64,000 nt of DNA from Flavobacterium notoginsengisoli (GCF_014207905.1 NZ_JACHLB010000001.1:620001-684000), one strand, 5' to 3'. Numbered from the stretch's first letter, positions 45,271-53,990 are shown. Translations and numbers: made by a program. Notes: a model not told the origin generated them from the sequence alone.

Positions 45271-45873
45271 TTATTTCGTTTTCTTTATAATAAGTTTAGA
45301 CATCGATTTTGCCGTTTTTGCATAACCTTCTCCAAGTCGAGATTCGTTGCTAAAGTTGCTTCCCCATTGGTCTCCAGGAGCTTCATCACTTGTAATTTCT
45401 AACAACACATTTGATTTATTAGCGGAGTCAACAAATTTTAGGTTTGTTGTAACTTTTGCAGGTTGTTTCATAATTCCTGCGTCCCAGCCAGGGAAAAGCC
45501 AAACTGTTTTTACAATAAGTGTATAAGGCGTTTTTAAACCTTCTTGAAAATTTAAATCTTTTTTCTCTTTGGTTAAAACGGTATTTGCAATTTCTAAAAA
45601 TTTAGGTGTCCAGATTTGGTCTTTTGCTGCGATCCATTTTTTCTCCCAGATATTACCGTTTCCTTTTGCTTTTTTATCTAAATCGGCTTTGTGTTCTTGA
45701 ACGTATTGTGCTTCAGGCATTTTTTCTTTCATCATAGTAAAATCACTATAATCGAATATTACATTGACTTCTTTTTGGTCTTTTAAAAAGTCAAAATTTC
45801 CTTGAACAACATTCATATCCTGAGCAAATATTACTCCTGAAATAAAAAAGCATGCGATAATTAGTTTTTTCAT
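45271..45873 (-). CDS. Exported hypothetical protein
   Basis: 200 aa with signal peptide MKKLIIACFFISGVIFAQ. Beta-rich mature part: NVVQGNFDFLKDQKEVNVIFDYSDF, then TPYTLIVKTVWLFPGWDAGIMKQPAKV. No recognised domain; similar proteins are common in Flavobacteriia. Not obviously linked to pigment or sugar genes; convergent with the halogenase-like gene. Confidence 0.75.
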   Translation of the reverse strand: MKKLIIACFFISGVIFAQDMNVVQGNFDFLKDQKEVNVIFDYSDFTMMKEKMPEAQYVQEHKADLDKKAKGNGNIWEKKWIAAKDQIWTPKFLEIANTVLTKEKKDLNFQEGLKTPYTLIVKTVWLFPGWDAGIMKQPAKVTTNLKFVDSANKSNVLLEITSDEAPGDQWGSNFSNESRLGEGYAKTAKSMSKLIIKKTK

Positions 45874-45977
45874 TTGTTGATTAATTAAGGTTAATTTTCA
45901 ATAATTTAAAATTAATTAAAAACATTAATAAACAACATATTACGTGTTAAAATAAAATTACCATTTGGTAGTAAAAC

Positions 45978-46011
45978 AAAAATAGGATTTCAATTTTGAA
46001 ATCCTATTTTT
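45978..46011. terminator. Terminator hairpin after the fucose-type operon
   Basis: 16-bp perfect arms (AAAAATAGGATTTCAA and complement) around two bases. On the minus strand it follows the mutarotase gene and ends in a T-rich run; on the plus strand T-rich sequence also follows. Confidence 0.8.
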
Positions 46012-46037
46012 TTATTTTTTGAATGAACAGTTGAATT

Positions 46038-46373
46038 TTACAATCCAAATATTTTATCCATTAAAATCCATTTTTGTCCCGGTTTTGCCCAAGGTAAAGC
46101 TTGTTGGAATTTCCACATTAATGTTTCCCATTCCTGAACTTTTTCGTTTGCAGCATCAGCCATATCTTTCTTTTCGAAAGTAAAATCGGCGTCCGCTTCG
46201 ATAATCATGAACAATCGGTTTCCGGTGCAGTAAATATCCAGAACTTCAATTCCAGAATCTTGAATGCTTTTTTTAATTTCTGGCCATACATTTTCATGCA
46301 GTTCTTTGTATTCTGCAATTAAATCTGCATCATCTTTTAGATCTAAAGCCAGATAGAATTTTTGTGTTGCCAT
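46038..46373 (-). CDS. 6-deoxysugar mutarotase, RhaM family
   Basis: 111 aa, full length for the RhaM/YiiL family: KFYLALDLKDDADLIAEYKELHENVWPEI with the conserved His27, and the aromatic C-terminus WEtLMWKFQQALPWAKPG. It equilibrates anomers of L-rhamnose or, in oxidative fucose clusters, L-fucose. Last gene of the minus-strand catabolic unit; fucose is favoured by the dehydrogenase/FAH neighbours but is not proven. Confidence 0.85.
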   Translation of the reverse strand: MATQKFYLALDLKDDADLIAEYKELHENVWPEIKKSIQDSGIEVLDIYCTGNRLFMIIEADADFTFEKKDMADAANEKVQEWETLMWKFQQALPWAKPGQKWILMDKIFGL

Positions 46374-46382
46374 AATCTAAAT

Positions 46383-47237
46383 TTATCCTTGGTAAGCTAC
46401 AGCAGTTTGTTTGCTTGTACCTAAACCTTCAATTCCTAATTCGATTACGTCACCCGCTTTAATGTAAATTGGATCTGGTTTAATTCCTAATCCAACTCCT
46501 GGAGGTGTTCCTGTACTGATTACATCGCCAGGAAGCAATGTCATAAACTGACTTAAATAATGCACTAAAAATGGAATTTTGAAAATTAAATTTGAAGTAT
46601 TGCTGTTTTGGAAAGTTTTTCCGTTAACCGTAAGCCACATTTTTAGATTGTTTACATCGCCAACTTCGTCTGGAGTTGCCATAATTGGTCCAAGAGGAGC
46701 GAAAGTATCAGAACCTTTTCCTTTTGCCCATTGTCCGCCTCTTTCGATTTGGAATGCTCTTTCGCTGTAATCATTCAAAAGGCAATATCCTGCGATATAG
46801 TTTGGTGCATCTTCTTCAGAAACATAGCTTGCTTTTTTGCCTACAACAAATGCTAATTCTACTTCCCAGTCTGTTTTTTCACTGTTTTTTGGAATGATCA
46901 AATTGTCATTTGGTCCGCATAAAGAAGTGGTTGATTTGAAGAAAATAATTGGTTCTTCTGGAATTGCAGCACCAGTTTCTTCGCAGTGATCTACGTAATT
47001 TAATCCAATGCAGATAATTTTTGATGGACGCGCAACTGGCGAACCTAAACGTACTGAATCGCTTACTTCTGGTAAAGATGGATTATTTTTTAAGGCTTCT
47101 TCTAATTTTGCTAAACCGTCATTTTCAAAAAAAGCTTCGTTGTAATCTGTTACAATAGACGAAACATCGTATCTTTTTTCATTTAGTAAAACTCCTGGTT
47201 TTTCCTTTCCTTCTTCTCCGAATCTAATAAGTTTCAT
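46383..47237 (-). CDS. FAH-family hydrolase, probable 2,4-diketo-3-deoxy-L-fuconate hydrolase
   Basis: 284 aa. FAH-fold motifs: KIICIGLNYVDHCEETG, PIIFFKSTTSLCGPND, metal-binding Glu residues in DWEVELAFVVGKK, and STGTPPGVGLG. This matches the single-domain enzymes that cleave 2,4-diketo-3-deoxy-L-fuconate to pyruvate and L-lactate in the oxidative fucose pathway. Lies 9 bp before the mutarotase gene. Confidence 0.85.
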   Translation of the reverse strand: MKLIRFGEEGKEKPGVLLNEKRYDVSSIVTDYNEAFFENDGLAKLEEALKNNPSLPEVSDSVRLGSPVARPSKIICIGLNYVDHCEETGAAIPEEPIIFFKSTTSLCGPNDNLIIPKNSEKTDWEVELAFVVGKKASYVSEEDAPNYIAGYCLLNDYSERAFQIERGGQWAKGKGSDTFAPLGPIMATPDEVGDVNNLKMWLTVNGKTFQNSNTSNLIFKIPFLVHYLSQFMTLLPGDVISTGTPPGVGLGIKPDPIYIKAGDVIELGIEGLGTSKQTAVAYQG

Positions 47238-47271
47238 ATTTTAATTTTTTAGTAATGTGTATTTTTTTTTA

Positions 47272-47420
47272 GCCACAGATTTAAAAGATTAAAATGATTT
47301 CTTTAGGTTGTCACCCTGAGCGAAGTCGAAGGGCGTTCCAATTGGACGTGGGCTTCGACTTCGCTCAGCCTGACAGCATTTATGATATAAAAATCCTTTT
47401 AATCTTTTAAATCTGTGGCA
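47272..47420 (+). repeat. Composite palindromic repeat, copy 2 (orientation A, both outer arms)
   Basis: Outer arms GCCACAGATTTAAAAGATT (47272-) and its near complement ending at 47420; inner element 47309-47375 with GAGCGAAGTCGAAG arms and CCAATTGG core. Sits between the FAH and SDR genes of one operon. Confidence 0.92.
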
Positions 47421-47430
47421 AAATAAATTT

Positions 47431-48195
47431 TTAGTTGTTTAATTTGATAAAACCACCATCAATTGGGTAGTCTGAACCTGTGATGAAAGACGATTCGTCA
47501 CTGCATAAGAATAAAGCTAAAGTTGCAATTTCTTCTGGTTTTCCCATACGGCCGATTGGCTGTGATTGTGATAGTTTTTCGAAAATTTCTTCTTCTTTTC
47601 CAGGATAATTTTTAGCAATAAATCCGTCTACAAAAGGCGTGTGAACTCTCGCTGGAGAAATAGAATTACATCTGATTTTATCATTCAAATAATCTTTTGC
47701 AACCGATAAAGTCATTGCCATAACCGCTCCTTTTGCAGTAGAATAAGCAAAACGATCTGGAATTCCAACCCAGCTTGCAATAGAAGCTAAATTCAGGATA
47801 ACTCCTCCGCCAGAACTTCTAAGCGCTGGAATCGAAGCGTGAAGACAGTTGTAAACTCCTTTTACATTTACATTCATAATACGATCAAAATCAGCTTCAG
47901 CCGTTGTGTCTACTTTTCCAACGTGAGCAATTCCTGCATTGTTTACCAAAATATGGATATTTCCGATTTTCTCAAAAGTTGATTTTACCTGCTCGTGGTT
48001 TGAAACATCGCAAGCGTGAGCAAAAACATTTCCGCCAGCAGATTTAATTTCTTCAACCGTTTCTTTTGCGCTTTCTTCTGTTAATTCTAAAACGTGAACT
48101 TCTGCACCTTGTTTAGCAAATAAAACAGAAATCGCTCTTCCGATTCCGCTTCCGCCTCCAGTGATAATTGCTTTTTTATTTTGTAATGAAAACAT
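47431..48195 (-). CDS. SDR dehydrogenase, probable 2-keto-3-deoxy-L-fuconate dehydrogenase
   Basis: 254 aa classical SDR: TGGGSGIG cofactor motif (12-19), NNAG, Ser138, Tyr151 and Lys155 (YSTAKGA), and C-terminal SSFITGSDYPIDGG. It would oxidise 2-keto-3-deoxy-L-fuconate to the 2,4-diketo acid that the FAH hydrolase cleaves. Substrate is assigned by neighbours. 39 bp after the dehydratase gene. Confidence 0.85.
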   Translation of the reverse strand: MFSLQNKKAIITGGGSGIGRAISVLFAKQGAEVHVLELTEESAKETVEEIKSAGGNVFAHACDVSNHEQVKSTFEKIGNIHILVNNAGIAHVGKVDTTAEADFDRIMNVNVKGVYNCLHASIPALRSSGGGVILNLASIASWVGIPDRFAYSTAKGAVMAMTLSVAKDYLNDKIRCNSISPARVHTPFVDGFIAKNYPGKEEEIFEKLSQSQPIGRMGKPEEIATLALFLCSDESSFITGSDYPIDGGFIKLNN

Positions 48196-48234
48196 TTTAT
48201 ATAATTTTTTTAAAGTTATTTTTAATTGAGTCTT

Positions 48235-49890
48235 TTACAAAGATACGCCGCGTTTCCACGGAATAAAATCGTCTTGATTTAATTGTACTGCTTTCGGAAT
48301 AATTTCGCCGCTTGCCGCTTTGATGCAATATTCTAAAATTTCCTCGCCCATTTCTTCAATAGACTTTTCACCACTGATAATTGGTCCGCAGTCAATATCG
48401 ATAATATCTTTCATTCGGGTTGCCAAAACCGAATTTGTAGCTACTTTAATAACTGGACAAACCGGGTTTCCTGTCGGAGTTCCTAATCCCGTTGTAAACA
48501 AAATTAAAGTCGCTCCAGAAGCCGCTTTTCCAGTCGTCGCTTCTACGTCATTTCCTGGCGTACAAACCAAACTTAATCCAGGTTTTGTAACCAATTCGGT
48601 ATAATCCAAAACATCAACAACAGGTGAAGTTCCGCCTTTTTTGGCTGCTCCTGCACTTTTGATCGCATCCGTAATTAATCCATCTTTTATATTTCCCGGA
48701 GAAGGATTCATATGGAAACCAGAGCCTACTTTATGCGCTAGTTCATCATAAGATTCCATTAAATCAATAAATTTTCTAGCTTTATCTTCAGTAATACATC
48801 TGTCAATTAAATTTTGTTCGGCACCGCATAATTCTGGAAATTCTGCCAAAAGAATTTTTCCGCCTAAAGCGACAACCAAATCAGAAGTATAACCCACAGC
48901 AGGATTTGCAGAAACACCGCTGAAACCATCGCTTCCACCACATTTTACACCAATGCATAAATCGCTTAAAGGCGCATCGGTTCTCTCGTATTGATTGATT
49001 TCAATTAAACCTTCAAAAGTTTTTTTGATGGCATTTGTAATCAGTACTTCTTCGCTTTCTGTTTGTTGCTGTTCAAAAATAAACAACGGTTTATCAAAAT
49101 CAGGGTTTTGTCTTTTTACATCATTTACAAAATCCTGAACTTGTAAATGCTGACATCCTAAACTCAAAAGCGTGATTCCGCCAACATTCGGGTGATTCGC
49201 ATAAGAAGCCAATAAAGCGCTCAAAGTAGAAGCATCCTGACGCGTTCCGCCGCAACCACCTTGGTGATTTAAGAATTTAATTCCGTCCACATTTTCAAAA
49301 ACACGTTTGTTTTTTGGAGTCGGATTCAATTCAATATTGATATCGTTTATATCATTTCCGTTCAAATAACCCTGAAGTAATTCGTGCGTAAATTGATTGT
49401 ATTTGTCTGTTACAGCATAACCCAATTGCTTGTGTAAAGCCTCTTTGATTACGTCCAAATTTCTGTTTTCACAAAAAACAGTCGGGATAAAAAGCCAGTA
49501 ATTAGCCGTTCCAACGCGTCCGTCTTTTCTTTTGTAACCTTTAAAAGTTCGGTTTTCAAATTTAGAAACATCAGGAGCATTCCATTCATAAGAAGCATTT
49601 CTGTAGGCATAAGGATCTGCAGCATGTTTTAAGTTTTCGGTCGTCATTAAACTTCCTTTTGCCACATCGTTTTGCACTTTTCCAACCAAAACGCCGTACA
49701 TATTCACTTCTTCTCCCTGCTTCATGTCTTGCATGTAGAATTTATGTTTGGCTTTGATGAGGTCTTGTAAAACGTAAGATTCGTTCTCAAAATGTATGGT
49801 TTCACCTTTTTGTAAGTCGGTTAAGGCAACCAATACATTATCATCTGGATGCAGTTTTACAACCAGTTTTTTTGTGTTATTCTCAGACAT
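48235..49890 (-). CDS. UxaA-family sugar acid dehydratase (altronate dehydratase-like; probable L-fuconate dehydratase)
   Basis: 551 aa: N-terminal SAF domain (about 10-90) and C-terminal altronate/galactarate dehydratase domain (about 110-540), both in one chain. Signatures: LNHQGGCGGTRQDA, GIKCGGSDGFSGVSANPAVG and TTGLGTPTGNPVCPVIKV; conserved Cys/His suit an iron-dependent dehydratase. Altronate is the textbook substrate, but no uronate genes are near; with fucose-type dehydrogenases and an FAH hydrolase beside it, L-fuconate is more likely. Better-known fuconate dehydratases are enolase-superfamily proteins, so this would be an alternative. Confidence 0.82.
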   Translation of the reverse strand: MSENNTKKLVVKLHPDDNVLVALTDLQKGETIHFENESYVLQDLIKAKHKFYMQDMKQGEEVNMYGVLVGKVQNDVAKGSLMTTENLKHAADPYAYRNASYEWNAPDVSKFENRTFKGYKRKDGRVGTANYWLFIPTVFCENRNLDVIKEALHKQLGYAVTDKYNQFTHELLQGYLNGNDINDINIELNPTPKNKRVFENVDGIKFLNHQGGCGGTRQDASTLSALLASYANHPNVGGITLLSLGCQHLQVQDFVNDVKRQNPDFDKPLFIFEQQQTESEEVLITNAIKKTFEGLIEINQYERTDAPLSDLCIGVKCGGSDGFSGVSANPAVGYTSDLVVALGGKILLAEFPELCGAEQNLIDRCITEDKARKFIDLMESYDELAHKVGSGFHMNPSPGNIKDGLITDAIKSAGAAKKGGTSPVVDVLDYTELVTKPGLSLVCTPGNDVEATTGKAASGATLILFTTGLGTPTGNPVCPVIKVATNSVLATRMKDIIDIDCGPIISGEKSIEEMGEEILEYCIKAASGEIIPKAVQLNQDDFIPWKRGVSL

Positions 49891-50049
49891 TGTGTTGTTG
49901 TTTTTTTCTTTTTTTTGATGTCGTTGCTTTCATTCTATAACATTTTAATCTTCTGATTTTGTATAGAATTCGGGCATTTAACGAAAAATAAAATTAGCCT
50001 TTTTACCTATTCCTTAATAGTCTAATATTATCTGTATCTAATCTTTAAT

Positions 50050-50057
50050 TATCTTTG
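50050..50057 (+). promoter_or_regulatory. -7 box of the AraC gene, near-leaderless
   Basis: TATCTTTG matches TAnnTTTG and ends 4 bp before the ATG. No TTG is seen at the expected distance upstream, so the promoter may need an activator. Confidence 0.45.
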
Positions 50058-50061
50058 CAGA

Positions 50062-50952
50062 ATGAAATTGGAACAAACCAAAATAGCGTCTTATCTCAAC
50101 ACCAAAGTTTCGGTGCTGAATCGTATTGAACCTTTTTTTCAAGCGCCGTTTCATTCGCATCCGGAATTGGAATTGGTTTATGTGAAAGAGAGTTACGGAA
50201 AACGAATTATCGGAAATTCGGTAATGCCGTTTGAGCCTGGTGATATGGTTTTTTTAGGTTCGGATATTCCGCATGTTTGGCTGAATGATGAAAAATATTA
50301 TCAGGGAATTGAAGATTTAAGAGCCAATTCGATTGTTGTATATTTTCATAAAGATATTTTTGGTCCGACTTTTTACGAATTAAAAGAAACTCAAAAAATC
50401 AACGAACTTTTTTTTCAGGCAGGAAAGGGAATTTCGATTATCGGAAAGACCAATAAACAGATTGCGAAAAAACTGGAGAAATTAGTTGCTAAAAAAGACT
50501 TTGAAGTTATCGTCGGACTTTTTGAGATTTTGTCTATTCTTTCTGAAAGTCAGGATACGATTTACATTAATGATGAAATTTATTCTCTGATGCAGAAGGA
50601 TGCAAAAGTTGACCGTCTGTCGGAGGTTTTTCAATATGTAAATAAAAATTTCAAACGAAATATAGCTTTAAGCGAAATTGCCGCTGTCGCGAATATGACG
50701 CCGACTTCTTTCTGCCGAATGTTTAAAGTAAAAACAAAGAAAAATTTTGTGGACTATTTGCACGAAATCCGAATTTCGAATGCCTGTAAATTGCTGTTGG
50801 AAACCGATAAAAGTATGTCTGAGATTGCGTATGAATGTGGTTATAAAACGGCATCGGATTTTAATAAACTCTTCAAAAAGGTTAAGGGAATTACTCCTTC
50901 GGATTTTAAAAATAACGCTAAGGTTAGTTTTGCCACAGATTATAAAGATTAG
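50062..50952 (+). CDS. AraC-family transcriptional regulator
   Basis: 296 aa. N-terminal cupin-like ligand domain (about 15-150; FHSHPELELVYVKES and GDMVFLGSDIPHVW) and C-terminal double HTH (about 190-285; LSEIAAVANMTPTSFCRMFK, then MSEIAYECGYKTASDFNKLFKK). Divergent from the fucose-type operon, so it is its likely regulator. The last codons (FATDYKD and the TAG stop) come from the left outer arm of a composite repeat, so the original C-terminus may have been replaced. Confidence 0.9.
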   Translation: MKLEQTKIASYLNTKVSVLNRIEPFFQAPFHSHPELELVYVKESYGKRIIGNSVMPFEPGDMVFLGSDIPHVWLNDEKYYQGIEDLRANSIVVYFHKDIFGPTFYELKETQKINELFFQAGKGISIIGKTNKQIAKKLEKLVAKKDFEVIVGLFEILSILSESQDTIYINDEIYSLMQKDAKVDRLSEVFQYVNKNFKRNIALSEIAAVANMTPTSFCRMFKVKTKKNFVDYLHEIRISNACKLLLETDKSMSEIAYECGYKTASDFNKLFKKVKGITPSDFKNNAKVSFATDYKD

Positions 50953-51079
50953 AAATGATTTTAAAATCCTGTTTTGTCGGGCTGAGCGAAGTCGAAGCCC
51001 ACGTCCAATTGGAGCGCCCTTCGACTTCGCTCAGGGTGACAAACTAAAACAAATCTTTTTAATCCTTATAATCTGTGGC
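50932..51079 (-). repeat. Composite palindromic repeat, copy 3 (orientation B, both outer arms)
   Basis: Outer arms GCCACAGATTATAAAGATTA (50932-) and the complement ending at 51079; inner element 50975-51041. The AraC stop codon (50950-50952) lies in the left outer arm. Lies between convergent AraC and SDR genes. Confidence 0.92.
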
Positions 51080-51086
51080 TAAAAAA

Positions 51087-51866
51087 TTAAATAGATCTAT
51101 CTAAATGTGTATAACCTCCGTCAACATAAATAATCTGTCCAGTAGTGTGGCTTGATTTTTCAGATAATAAGAAAACCACCATATTTGCGATTTCCTCAGC
51201 GGTTGTCATTCTGTTTTCTAACGGAATATTTTTAGTGATTGCAGCTAGCTTTTCTTCTTTGTTTTCAAAAGTATTAATCCATGTTTCGTAAAGTGGAGTG
51301 TAACATTCAGCTACAATTACAGCGTTTACACGAATGCTGTATTTCAGCAATTCAACCGCCCATTCTCTGGTTAAAGCATTTCTTCCACCGTTTGAAGCAG
51401 CATAAGCTGAGGTTCCGCCTTGACCGGTTTCGGCAGTTTTTGAACCGATGTTTACAATTGCTCCTTTTGATTCTTTCAAATATGGAAGAGCATGTTGTGC
51501 CATTAAATAATAGTGCACTAAATTTTTATGAAGCGAAGCAGCGAAATCTTCATAATTTCCGCTTTCTAATCCAACACCGTCATTAACGCCGGCATTGTTT
51601 ACCAATCCGTCGATTCTTCCGAATTTTGCGATTACGGCTTCAACGGCTTTTTTGCAGTCTTCAGGTTTGGTTAAATCGGCAGCAACTTGGTGCGCTTCTT
51701 TTCCAATGGCTTTTAATTCTTCTACGGCTTTGATGTTGTCATTTTCGTTACGTCCAACAATAAACGGAATTGCATTTTCTTCGGCTAAAACCTTAACGAT
51801 TCCTAAACCGATTCCTTTTGCACCTCCCGTAACGATAATGATTTTTTGGGTTAATGATAACTGCAT
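51087..51866 (-). CDS. SDR dehydrogenase, probable L-fucose dehydrogenase, catalytic Lys replaced
   Basis: 259 aa SDR with TGGAKGIGLG (13-22), NNAG and a C-terminal YVDGGYTHLD. The active-site segment is SAYAASNGGRNALTREWAVEL: Tyr155 is kept but position 159, normally Lys, is Asn (codon AAC on the coding strand). Despite this the rest of the frame is intact, so it is not a pseudogene. By context it would oxidise L-fucose, the first step; the Lys loss makes activity uncertain or points to a variant mechanism. Confidence 0.78.
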   Translation of the reverse strand: MQLSLTQKIIIVTGGAKGIGLGIVKVLAEENAIPFIVGRNENDNIKAVEELKAIGKEAHQVAADLTKPEDCKKAVEAVIAKFGRIDGLVNNAGVNDGVGLESGNYEDFAASLHKNLVHYYLMAQHALPYLKESKGAIVNIGSKTAETGQGGTSAYAASNGGRNALTREWAVELLKYSIRVNAVIVAECYTPLYETWINTFENKEEKLAAITKNIPLENRMTTAEEIANMVVFLLSEKSSHTTGQIIYVDGGYTHLDRSI

Positions 51867-51909
51867 GGTATTTATGTATTATAATTTGAAATTCTGTTTA
51901 TTTCTTTTT

Positions 51910-52049
51910 GCCACAGATTATAAGGATTAAAAAGATTGTTACTCTACTGTTTGTCAGGCTGAGCGAAGTCGAAGCCCGATTCCAATTGGAGCGCCCTTCG
52001 ACTTCGCTCAGGGTGACAATGTAATTCATTAATCTTTTAAATCTGTGTC
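51910..52049 (-). repeat. Composite palindromic repeat, copy 4 (orientation B, both outer arms)
   Basis: Outer arms begin GCCACAGATTATAAGGATTA and end in ATCTGTGTC (one change from GGC); inner element 51952-52018. Lies between the SDR and symporter genes, only about 0.8 kb from copy 3. Confidence 0.92.
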
Positions 52050-52082
52050 ATATATTTTATTGAATAGATTTCTCTTTAAAAA

Positions 52083-52119
52083 TTTACAGCTGTTGTTCAT
52101 GACAAACAACAGCTGTAAA
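52083..52119 (-). terminator. Terminator of the symporter gene
   Basis: 15-bp perfect arms (TTTACAGCTGTTGTT and complement) with a 7-base loop; on the minus strand a T-run follows, directly downstream of the symporter stop. Confidence 0.8.
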
Positions 52120-52146
52120 AATAGAGAGAATAGAACTGATAATTTA

Positions 52147-53832
52147 TTACCAGAACTTAACGTAAAGCGCAACAATAATCAACATCGTAATTACGATTAA
52201 GACAGTTGTTTGCGGTTTAACTTTAAACATTCCAGGCTCAGTCTCGAATGCTTTAGGGTTTACTTTTGGCCCAGCAAAACTTATCAAGATCATCGCAAGC
52301 ATTGTGAAGAAGAATGATAATCCCATACAGATATGGAAAGGAATTTCGAAAGCTCCTTTTCCGTTAGGGTAAGCTGTGTATAAAAGTGTATCGTGTCCAA
52401 ATAAAGCTGGAGCATATTCGTTGAATAAAACAGATAATAAGAATCCTAAGATTACCCCAACGATTGCAGCTGTTCCTGTAGTTCTTTTCCAGAACATACC
52501 TAAGAAGAACATGGCAAAAACTCCAGGGCTAATGAATCCAGTGTATTTTTGGATGTATGTAAATCCACCAACACCACCAATTCCAAGAACGTCATTCCAT
52601 GTAAATAGAACAGCTAAAAGCATTGCAGCAAAAACGGCAAGTCTACCAATGTTTACTTGTTGTTTCTCACCAGCATCTTTTTGAATGTATTTTTTATGAA
52701 CGTCTAATGTGTAGATTGTAGAAATACTGTTTACTTTACCCGCTAAAGACGCTACAATTGCAGCAGTCAAGGCAGCAACAGAAAGTCCTTTTAATCCAGT
52801 TGGAAGGAATGTTAATACAGCAGAGTAAGCTCCGTCTTTTCCTCCAACTAATTGTGGTAAATGTCCGTTTGTATATAAAACGTAAGCTGCAATACCAGGA
52901 AGCATTACGATAAGAGGCATTAATAATTTTAACATACCAGCAAATAAAATTCCTGTACGAGCCGTTTGTAAGTCAGCACCAAGAGCTCTTTGCGTAATGT
53001 ATTGGTTACATCCCCAGTAGTTTAAGTTGATGATCCAGATACCAGCAGCGTAAGATAACAATCCTGGGAAAGTTAAATATTTATCGATTTCAAGCTGTGT
53101 AGAAGTTGCAGTTGGTTTTGGAATAATCATTTTGAAATGCTCAGGAGCTTCTGTCATTAACACTTTAAAACCTTCAATAGCACTGCTGCTAATTCCTAAT
53201 TTTTCTCCAACAGTTACCAATGCAATGTAAGAAGTTACCAAACCTCCAATGATTAATACAGCAACCTGAATAACGTCTGTGTAAGCCACAACTTTCATTC
53301 CTCCAAGAGAAATAAATAATGCGAAAACTGCAAGACCGATCATGATTGCGTGCAGATATTCTCCACCAGCAAGACCATTAATAGCAACTGCTCCTAAATA
53401 TAAGATTGAAGTTAAGTTTACAAAAACATACAAAAACAACCAGAAAACTGCCATAATCAAAGCAGTAGATTCGTTGTAACGTGTTTTTAAGAACTGAGGC
53501 ATCGTGTAAATCTTGTTTTTAAGATAAACAGGGATAAACCATACAGCTACGATAATAAGCGCAATAGCAGCAAGCCATTCGTAAGCAGCAACAGCGATTC
53601 CTAAGAAGAAACCTTCACCACTCATACCGATGAATTGTTCTGCAGAGATGTTAGAAGCAATAAGAGAAGCTCCAATTGCCCACCATGTTAAATTTCCTTC
53701 AGCCAAAAAGTAAGCTTTAGCATCTTGTTCGTCTTGTTTACGTTTGCGGTAAACCGTGTAACCGTAGACCGAAACTACGATAAAATAGATAATAAAAACC
53801 GCATAATCTGCGAAAGCGAGGTTTTGGTTCAT
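52147..53832 (-). CDS. Sodium:solute symporter (SSS/SGLT family), sugar uptake
   Basis: 561 aa with about 14 hydrophobic helices, the SGLT length and layout. Typical features: IGASLIASNISAEQFIGMSGEGF in helix 1-2 and GVFAMFFLGMFWKRTTGTAAI later. It probably imports the 6-deoxysugar handled by the neighbouring pathway, driven by sodium. Its own promoter and terminator make it a separate unit beside the dehydrogenase gene. Confidence 0.9.
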   Translation of the reverse strand: MNQNLAFADYAVFIIYFIVVSVYGYTVYRKRKQDEQDAKAYFLAEGNLTWWAIGASLIASNISAEQFIGMSGEGFFLGIAVAAYEWLAAIALIIVAVWFIPVYLKNKIYTMPQFLKTRYNESTALIMAVFWLFLYVFVNLTSILYLGAVAINGLAGGEYLHAIMIGLAVFALFISLGGMKVVAYTDVIQVAVLIIGGLVTSYIALVTVGEKLGISSSAIEGFKVLMTEAPEHFKMIIPKPTATSTQLEIDKYLTFPGLLSYAAGIWIINLNYWGCNQYITQRALGADLQTARTGILFAGMLKLLMPLIVMLPGIAAYVLYTNGHLPQLVGGKDGAYSAVLTFLPTGLKGLSVAALTAAIVASLAGKVNSISTIYTLDVHKKYIQKDAGEKQQVNIGRLAVFAAMLLAVLFTWNDVLGIGGVGGFTYIQKYTGFISPGVFAMFFLGMFWKRTTGTAAIVGVILGFLLSVLFNEYAPALFGHDTLLYTAYPNGKGAFEIPFHICMGLSFFFTMLAMILISFAGPKVNPKAFETEPGMFKVKPQTTVLIVITMLIIVALYVKFW

Positions 53833-53961
53833 TGTTAGTAGTATTTTAAATAATTATTATAGGGTTAAATTTGTTTATTTGGTTTTATGCTTTATAATCT
53901 TATTAAAAATGCAAGATGTGTTTTATTTCCGTTATTTTTTTATGAAAATAAAAGTGGAAGC

Positions 53962-53990
53962 CAAATGTAAAATAAAAATTTAGAAATCAA
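53962..53990 (-). promoter_or_regulatory. Promoter of the symporter gene
   Basis: Read on the minus strand: TTG (53990-53988), 18-bp spacer, TACATTTG (53969-53962). Consensus match, with a leader of about 125 nt before the ATG. Confidence 0.55.

Noticed and set aside
48235..49890. Altronate dehydratase of a hexuronate pathway
   Set aside because: No uxaB, uxaC or kdg genes nearby; kept only as a family name.
50747..51082. Plus-strand ORF of 111 aa
   Set aside because: Frame shadow of the AraC gene running into the repeat; no family resemblance.
51595..51930. Plus-strand ORF of 111 aa ending FATDYKD
   Set aside because: Antisense shadow of the SDR gene that ends in the repeat arm; useful only as evidence that the arm encodes that tail by chance.
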